Shown: in pieces, positions 23,201-32,200 of the stretch
Layout: every line of letters begins with the position of its first letter
How positions within the stretch are numbered: the stretch's first letter is position 1
Assembly: GCA_029207755.1 (NCBI GenBank)
Contig: JARCOQ010000016.1
Location: 10,340,501-10,404,500 of the forward strand
Source: Chamaea fasciata
Taxonomy: Eukaryota; Chordata; Aves; Passeriformes; Sylviidae
Direction of reading: 5' to 3'
Length of the DNA: 64,000 nt
Translations under genes and position numbers: made by a program
The notes under the pieces: model-generated
What the model saw: only the letters and a program-made list of their open reading frames with translations
What the model was told of the DNA's origin: nothing
Database searches by the model: none

Positions 23201-26200
23201 GCTTGTTTTTGTAATTAATGAGAACCAAAAAAGCTTACTTAGTTTGGCTATAAACTACTTGAATATTCTAATTCTCTCCAGGTATTAGAACAGCGCTACT
23301 GGAGTCTGAGGAACACACATGCCCTACCTGCCATCAGACAGATGTTTCTCCTGATGCTCTAATCGCCAACAAGTTTCTGCGCCAGGTAATGTGGTGACTT
23401 TAGACTCAACTCTTTGTTAGAAAAATCTATTTGTAAAGAGCTGAAAGGGACTAATTTAGAGCTCCTTGAGCAAGGCTGAACTCAGTAAGGCTAAGTTTAC
23501 TTTTCAAATACATTGTCTGTTTTTACAGAAGCCTACAGCTCATTAGAGACAATCTGGCAAATTCAGGACACACTTGTGTTTTTTGGGATGTCCTCACTTT
23601 CAAATTGGGTGTTAACAACAAAGTACTTTTAATCCAGAGACTCTGAGGTACCAATCATTGATACCAGAGTTTCATGGGATGTGTTCATAGCCGTGTGTTG
23701 GTTGGTTTAGTTTAATAGCACTTAGAGGAACACACAGTGATTTTCCTATAGGGATGCTTTTGTTCGTATTTCTACCAAAGTTTATTATCACCTTTTCAAA
23801 CATGTTTCCCTACTTCTAGGCTGTTAACAACTTCAAAAATGAAACTGGTTACACAAAAAGGCTCCGTAAGATTCAGCAGCAGCAGCAGCAACAACAGCAG
23901 CAGCAGCTGCCACCACCACCACCGCCACCGCCCCCACCGCCCCTGATGCGGCAGACGATAACGCGCACGCTGCAGCCGCTGATGCGGCCGGCCATGGCCC
24001 GGCAGCAGGACCCGCTCATGATCCCACTGGCCTCGCTGGCCTCCCGCTCCGCCCTCTCTTCCCTGGGCCCCGGGCCGGCCATGGCAGCTGGGCTGCCCGT
24101 CAATCCCTCGTCCGTGGTGGTCTCTGATCTCCCTCCGGCCGTGTCCCTCTCTCTCCGCGGGGAAAAGCCAGATGGACCTTTCCGGTAAGGAGATCTGGAG
24201 ATCACAGCAATGCAAAAGAAACCAACATGCTTAGGTTAGATTTTTCTTGAGCTTTGCAGCTAGCATCCTGTGTATCGTTAGTGACAGCTGCAGGTCACTG
24301 TGGAAGTTGTGGGTCTGTTTTTTCTCGGAATGAGGACACTTCAGTAAGTAGAACATGTACTTCATGCAAGAATTCTCTTGGCAGTATTTCTGTTTGGTTC
24401 CCTTAGCAGTCGTTCAGCACAGGTTTGCACTGAAGGAGGGACTGGTTTTGATTTGAAGTGGACAGCCATTCCTAGAGTCGCCATTTAGTTCCATCAGACC
24501 TTAAAGTCTCATTAATTTCTCTTTAGTACCGAGGAAATAATATTTTCATGCAAAAATCTGTACCAGTGTTTGGGTTTACGTCCTTTAACCCTGCTGCCTT
24601 GGATGCACACAACCAGTGTGTCCAGAGGGCTGCCAGGCTCAGCTGTGCCATCAGTACAAGAGTCATGATTCAGAAGAGCACAGAGACATTTTCTAATGGA
24701 ATTTCAGTTCTTGCATCTTCCAAAGCTGAGGTTCAGTGCATGGGTTATATGGATTCTCATCCTTTCAAGTGCTGCTTAATCAAATACTTTTCCAGAGAGC
24801 TTCCTCTCTAAATGCCAATATCTAGACTCTTCAGCCATGCTTCCTCTGGAGCTTGCCAACTTCACAGGTGTAAATCTGGTGAAGATTATTTTAAAATATT
24901 TTTTCATTTAGTGAAATCAGCCTTTTCTTATCTTGAGCTTTATATTTCAAAATATATTTCACTTCAAAGCAGCGTTTCAATAATAATGTGTTGTTCTTGC
25001 AGTGACGCCGATGCTGTTTTGCCTCCTGCTCTGATGACTGCTGCTGAGCTTTCCAAATCTTCCCCTTTGTCAATCAGCAGTTTGTTGGAAGAGAAGGTAA
25101 ATTTTACTTCAACACATACAATGATTCTTATGTTCTAGTAGAGCTCATTTTGTGACTGTTTGCATTTATTCCCAAGGGCTATCAGGTTCCTGTGCTGAGA
25201 CAACCAGCGATACCAAGTCTCCTGGGCCCTCAAGGACAATCAATACCCACAACTGGTAAGAAACTAAAACTTTAGAATCTTGTCCAGAAAGTTGTCTTCA
25301 GATACTTACTGGGATTTTTTTTTTCCTGTCCCTGCTGCAAAAGGTCATCCAATGAGAGCTGGTGCACTTCGCAGGCCAGGCTGGGAACTGTAAGTATTCA
25401 ACAGAAATTTAATGTATTACTAGTTGTAACTGGTTAAATTAATCTGTAACACATCACTTAGACAACAGCTGATTTATAATGAAATAATAGTTGTGGAAAA
25501 TTCAAGTGGTAATTAATTTTCAAGTGGCTTAATTTAAATTGGCTTTAACAAAGGGGACCTGTGCTTACAGTAAGATTATTGAAAAATAAAACTCCAGTAC
25601 ATAATTGAAAAGAAGATTCTGAATAATGAACAGTTTTTGGGAAACCTAAATTACATCTAAAAATTAAATGTAATTTAAAGATCAGATGGAAAAGCACCCT
25701 TTTGATTGCTGACTGAATAGGGCTGAAGAAATCGATTTCCCAGTAGGAATCACCCTCCAACATTCTGTCTTTAACAACTTATTTGATACTGGTTGAGCAA
25801 ATTATTGAAAAATTAGAGGCTATTATTTTTATGAGAGTTTTGTATTTCTCTAGTTTAGTCATCTCAAAGTGCCAAGCTGCTTTTTCTCATTAGAAAGAGG
25901 AGCCTGTTTAGCTGTTATCGCAGTGTCAAATTCATTCTTCATTTGTTAGAGATTTGTTATAGCCAGGCTGTAAGGGTCATTGTCTTTATAAAGTTATAAA
26001 TCAAAGCAAAATCCAGGATCCATCATCCCCCATGTTATTTAAAATCTCAAATCCAGTAAACAAGAGACAAAACAATTCAGGGACAAGAACAGGCCAAATA
26101 CATCGTGAGGCAGGAGTTCAGGAAACAGATGTGGGAGAGGTTAGGAGAGGTCTGAGAGGTGAGTTAATTCCTGCACAGTGCTTGGAGGCTTGGGAGTGCG

Positions 26201-29200
26201 GAGCTCAAGGTGTGTCCAGGAGGGGCAGAGGAGCACTGGGTGCTTGGCTCATGGGAGATGGGGGTCTCCTGGCAGCCTCACCCACAGTCCCAAAGCTGAG
26301 TGTAAGGAGAGAAGGCTGAGGGAGCTGCTGGGGCCAGGATGTGCAAGGCAAGTACGAGGCTCCAGGACTGAGTGTAGTCTCGAGTGAACAGAAAGCCGGA
26401 GACCAGTGAGAACCAGGAGTGCTCCCGCCGTGCTGCCGCTTCGCTTTCCTGTGTGCGCTCAGGGCAGGCTGTGACAAACAGTGACACGTGTTTTTGGGTT
26501 TCTTTAAAGTTCAAATCGAGGACGCCCGCACAGTGACCGTGCCCAAAGGACTCAGGCCCCATCACTGCCAGCATCAGCACCAGTCTTTGTGCCTGTGCCT
26601 CCACCTCCCTTGTATCCTCCACCACCCCATGCTCTTCCTCTTCCTCCGGGGGTACCACCACCACAGTTTCCTCCTCAGTTTCCACCTGGGCAGCCTCCAT
26701 CCGCTGGGTACACTGTCCCCCCTCCCGGATATCCCCCAGCTCCTGCAAACATGTCATCAGCTTGGGTCCCAACAGCAGTGCCAGCGGCTCATTCAAACAC
26801 CATCCCAACGACACAAGCACCTCCTCTCTCTAGGGAGGAGTTTTACAGAGAGCAACGGAGGCTTAAAGAGGAGTAAGTATTTGGCTCGCTAACGTTGCCT
26901 TGTTTTCGTGTCTGTATCGGGGGAGCATATTGGACTGCGGTTACACTAAAGTGCATCTGACCTAGCAAAAGTGACATAGTGTTTCTTCCAATATACTTTT
27001 TTCATTGCAGATGGTAAATATGCAAAGCTAAACCGAGACAAATGTAATTCTAGAACTTTTCCTAAAACTTGTAGGAACTGTTTTTGCTTAAGTAGGATGT
27101 TCACCTTTTGCATTGCATGCAGTAAACATTTTCTCATATTGGCCATGTTTTGTTTCTTGATGTCTTTTGTAATAAAGGTCAAACTATAATTGTAATAAAG
27201 GTCAAACTTATTTTAACAGGGAAAAGAAAAAGTCCAAACTTGATGAGTTTACAAATGATTTTGCTAAGGAATTGATGGAATATAAAAAGATTCAAAAGGA
27301 GCGTAGGCGTTCGTTTTCCAGGTAACTGCTTTACATGTCCGTAATGGAGAAGCAGATTGTCTAGAGGAATCAGGAGGAGTTCACTCCACCTCCCTGTCAT
27401 TAGATGGATTGGATGATTGAGGGATGAGCAGTGACAGGAGTGTCATACGCAGGTTATTGGCTCCAGAGTGGCAGAGATTGCAGGTGACTGAATTAGCATT
27501 GGGCAGCAGGCACTAAGGAGTGCTAAGGGTCTGTCTTGCTAAGGTGTCTCTGCAGTGGTGTCCTTCACTACCTGACAGCCCTGAGGAGGCCAGGAACAGA
27601 ATAGCTGTAAGGCCTGTGTTTTCAGTGTCTTGCTATTCTGATTGTAACCAAGCAGTCCAAGCAGTTTGGAGGAGATAGGTGAGAGAAATCGTCCTCATTT
27701 CTGCTTTTGTCCATCTCATGTGGATACATGAGATGTTTGAACGTGGACTGCAGACTGGGGGCTTTCACTTGTTGGGCGACATTGTTAAATTTTTCTTGGC
27801 AATTAAAAGCTCAGACTTATTTGTAAGGAAATCTGAAATTGGTGAGGGACTTGGAGAGGAGGAATGATGCTAATGAATATATGAATCATGTGAAATGATT
27901 CATCAAAATATAGTAGAAGAAAAACCTGAGGGTAGCTGCTGGTTTTTGTCCCCAAAAATCCCTTTGGCAGGAGTAGTTGTTAGCAGTGCTGTCAGGAGCT
28001 TTCCCAGAGTCATGGCACTGGGGCATGTGACCAGACTGAGGATAGAAGCTTTTAGATGGGATTTTCCTTGCAATGCCGTCACTTGCCTTGGTTGGAGCTG
28101 GAGGGATGTGCAGGACGTTTTTGGGACACCTGCCTGGCAGTGTGGATTCCATAGGCCTGTCTGTAGGTCCTTTGCAGTATTAGGATTGTGCGTCCTGTCC
28201 AAATTCCCAAAAAAGGGTGAAGTTAACTAGACCGAGCTGGCATTTTAACATTGGGCTTTGCTGTCTTCAGGCTACGTGGTGTTTTCTCGATGTGATTCTG
28301 CACTGTAGCCACTCAGATTTGCTCTTTTTGCATCTTACTGCAACAAAAATGATTTGCACTGCATGTGGTTGCCGAGTAGTGACAAGTGTGCGTGTTCCCG
28401 TACCAGTAGAGGCCAGTGTAACCACCTGAAATCTGTCAGTAGCTCTGGTAGCTCGTGATAGAGTGAGTGGAAGTAGACTGACCCTTCTGTGTGTTCTGAC
28501 ACTAACAAAGCAGCAGCTGTTCTGTCTTGTGAGCAGAAACTTTTACGTGTTATCGAGTTCTTCAATTTGCAGTAGCTTTATGTCAGCAGCTGAAAGAAGC
28601 TTTGACATAAGCATGTGGACAGGAAAGAAAAAAGCGGGAGGAAAAGATTTGAGGTGAATGGCTGTTTGGAATTAACTTCATCTATTTTTTTTTTTTTTTT
28701 TTGTGTTGTGTTTTTTTAAGGTCCAAGTCTCCCTATAGTGCTTCATCCTACTCTAGAAGCTCGTACACCTACTCCAAGTCACGCTCAGGCTCGTCGCGCT
28801 CCCGCTCCTACTCGCGCTCCTTCAGCCGCTCCCACTCCCGCTCCTACTCACGGTCGCCGCCGTACCAGAGACGAGGCAAAGGGAAGAGTCGGAACTACCG
28901 CTCCCGGTCCCGGTCCCACGGCTACCACCGCTCCCGCTCCCGCTCGCCCCCGTACCGGCGCTACCACTCCCGCTCCCGTTCCCCGGTGTTCCGCGGACAG
29001 TCCCCCACCAAGCGCGCCGTCCCGCAGAGCGACGCCGAGCGCGAGTACTTCAACCGCTACAGGGAGGTGCCCCCCTACGACATGAAGGCTTACTACGGCC
29101 GCTCGGTGGACTTCAGAGACCCCTTCGAGAAGGAGAGGTACAGAGAGTGGGAGAGGAACTACAGAGAGTGGTACGAGAAGTTTTACAAGGGCTACGCCGT

Positions 29201-32200
29201 GGGCGCTCAGCCGCGCCCTCCAGTGAACAGAGAGAACTTCTCTCCGGAAAGGTTTGGCCCGCCTGGGACCAGACGAGAGAACTCACCGTATGCTCGGGGA
29301 AGGAGGGAGGAGTATCCCGCTGGGCAGAGCCACAGGAATCGTAATGTAGCTGGAAACTATCCTGAAAAGCCTGGGAGAGAGAGCCATGGCATCAAAGATC
29401 CGGCAAAATCAAAAGAGAAGGAGGTGGAAAATCCACTGGGAGATGGCAAAGGCAATAAACATAAAAAACACCGGAAGAGAAGAAAAGGAGATGAGAATGA
29501 AGGATTTCCCAATGTTGAGCTGTTAGAAGGGGCAAGAAAACCAAGAGAACCAGTTCCAACAGAAGATGCTAAAACAGACTCTCTGTTCATGCTGCCAAGC
29601 AGGGATGATGCCACCCCTGTAAGGGATGAGCCCATGGAAGCAGATTCCATTGCTTTCAAACCAGTGTCTGAAAAGGAGAAAAAAGAGAAGGATAAGCCAA
29701 AAGCAAAGATTGAGAAAACAAAGCGGAAAGTGGAAGCGGCGACTGCTCCAAAGAAAGACAATGTAGCAAAACCACCTAAAGCTTCCCAGGAAAAGGTGGA
29801 CCCCGATCGTGAGAAATCGCCTCGAATGGAACCTCCTGTGAAAAAAGTCAAGGAAGAGCTGCCAAAGACAGACAGTGTTAAAACCTCTTCCTCTCAGAAG
29901 GATGAGAAGGCTCTTGGTACACCACGGAAGGCTCATCCCAAAGTGGCAAAGGATCACCCAGAAACCAGACCAGCCAAGGAGGAGAAGGCAAAGAAGGAAC
30001 ATCCTAAAGAAGCCAAGGCAGAGAAGCCTTCCAGCAAGGAGGATAAATCAAAAAAGCCTGCTGAGAAAAGCAAACTTTCCGATGCCAAACTTGAGAAAAG
30101 GAAAAGAAAAGCAGAGGAAAAGGCTGATAAAGAACATGAAGCCGCTTCTGCAAAGGCCTCTAAAGCCGAAACTGCAGAACTGAAAACATCACCCAAGGGT
30201 AAGGCTGAGCCCGAGGGGGAGAAAGGAGAGCGGACACCAGAAAAGGATAAAGCTGCTTTTCTAAACAACCCGTCCAAAAAGATTAAACTTAACCGAGAAA
30301 CTGGAAAAAAGATTGTGAGCGGAGAAAACGTGCCACCTGGAAAAGAAGCTGTGGAGAAACCTGAGCCCAGCAGCAGCAAAGTTAAAGGAGAAAAGGCAAA
30401 GGGAAAAGCAAGGAGGAAAGTGACGGCAGCTGACGGCACTAGCTCAACTCTTGTGGATTACACCAGGTACCTCAGCAGTTCTTTTCCTTTTCTTTCTTTC
30501 CTTCTCCCCCCCATTCAGTTCTGTATGGTGCCTAAGGAAAGGAGTAGCTAAATGAGGGAATAACCTGTGATCTTCCTTATGAAACTATACTTGGGTTAAA
30601 CTCAGGTATTGTTAAGGAAAACAACCAGTTTGTACTGCACAGGAAGCTGGTAGGGTTAATTCATTGGTGATGCAAACACAAGACAATTGTTGAAGACTTA
30701 AGATAGTGTCTTGGTAATCTAAAAAACTTCTAAAATGTCAGTTTTTCTAAGAAGAACTGGGGCATGAGGATAGAACTTATAAAACCTTGCCTGTCTGTAC
30801 CTCTTCATAATTGCTTGCTTTCATGTTGAAAGAAGAATGGATATCTAATTTATCTGCCATTGGGAGAAATAGGACATGAAGGAATTACCAGATCAGACAG
30901 TCCCCAATCTGATAATCTTGTGTCTTTGTTAATTAAATGTATAGAAGCAAGATACTAAATTAATTGATTGCTCATAATCTCAGCCAGTGGACTCAGCCTT
31001 TCTCTTGTCTGTTCCCTTAACTGAACATCCTCGAGGAAAATGCTGAGAGTTTAGAACTGAAACACAAGCCAGTTTATAAAATGTTCCCAAAGCTGTCTGT
31101 GTGTGCATCCCATTACTAATGTCCGTGTTTTTCCTCCCAGCACGAGTTCCACTGGGGGAAGCCCTGTCAGGAAGCCTGAGGAGAAGCCAGACACCAAACG
31201 AACTGTCATTAAGACCCTGGAGGAGTATAACAATGACATAACAGCCCCTGCTGAGGATGTCATTATCATGATCCAGGTCCCTCAGTCCAAGTGGGATAAA
31301 GATGACTTTGAGTCTGAAGAGGAAGACATCAAATCCACCACCCAGGTGCCCCCAACTGTAGGAAAACCCACCAGTGTTATCAAACCTGTGAGTGCAAAGG
31401 CACCAAACCCCCTCAAACACACTGAAAAAGAGACAGAGCCTCTGGAGAAAACACAGAAAGTTGCAAAAGAGACGAGTTATGAAGGCACCCAACATGATGC
31501 CAAGAGTTCAAAAAGTTCTGTGTCGAGTGAAAAAGGTAAAACCAAAGACCGGGATCATTCTTTGTCAGACAAGGACAGTTCTGAGAAGAGGAAGAGCAGT
31601 GTTCAACCAGAAAAAGAGCACTCAGAACGTGCGGCTGAACAAGGAAATGGAAAAACTGTATCTCAGTCTTCCAAAGACGGCAGATCTTCAGAGAAGCATG
31701 ATAGCGGCCGTGGCTCTGCTGCAAAGGACTTCACTCCCAACCGAGACAAGAAGTCTGACCATGACGGCAGCAGGGAGCATTCGAGCTCCAAGCGCAGGGA
31801 TGAGAAGAGTGAATCAGCACGGAGGAAAGACTCCCCATCCCGGGTCAGAGACTCCACAGCAGTGCAGAAGAGCAAACCAAGGGAGGAGCGTGTGGAGCCA
31901 CCCAAGAAAGGCCCTGCGGAGGCCAAGAGGAGCAGCTACAGCCCCCCGCGGGAGCGCAAGCCCGCCGAGCACAAAGCCGTGCACGAGCCCAAGCGCCCTG
32001 CCGAGGAACACAAACCTCCGGATAAAAACCCAGGCAAAGAGAAGGAGAAAGAGAAAGAGAAGGAGAAACACGTGCCAGAAGTCAAGAGCAATAAGGAGAA
32101 AGAGCCAGCTGGGAGTAAACCAGCAGTGAAGCAGGACTCGCCAGAGGTTAAAGTGGAGAAGGAGAGCGCGGCGGGTCAGAGTGACAAGGGTGCGGCGAAG

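Noticed and set aside
25390..26509. Searched for the optional 34-residue human RBBP6 exon (KLGYLVSPP..)
   Set aside because: No matching codons with flanking splice sites seen. Exon 13 joins exon 14 in frame without it.
29357..30439. Antisense frames (159-164 codons) opposite RBBP6 exon 16
   Set aside because: Ser/Phe/Leu-rich shadows of the Lys/Glu-rich sense coding sequence.
31103..31140. Upstream ATG in frame with exon 17
   Set aside because: This stretch belongs to intron 16. The CCTCCCAG acceptor at 31140 and the STSSTGGSPVRK start match the known exon border.
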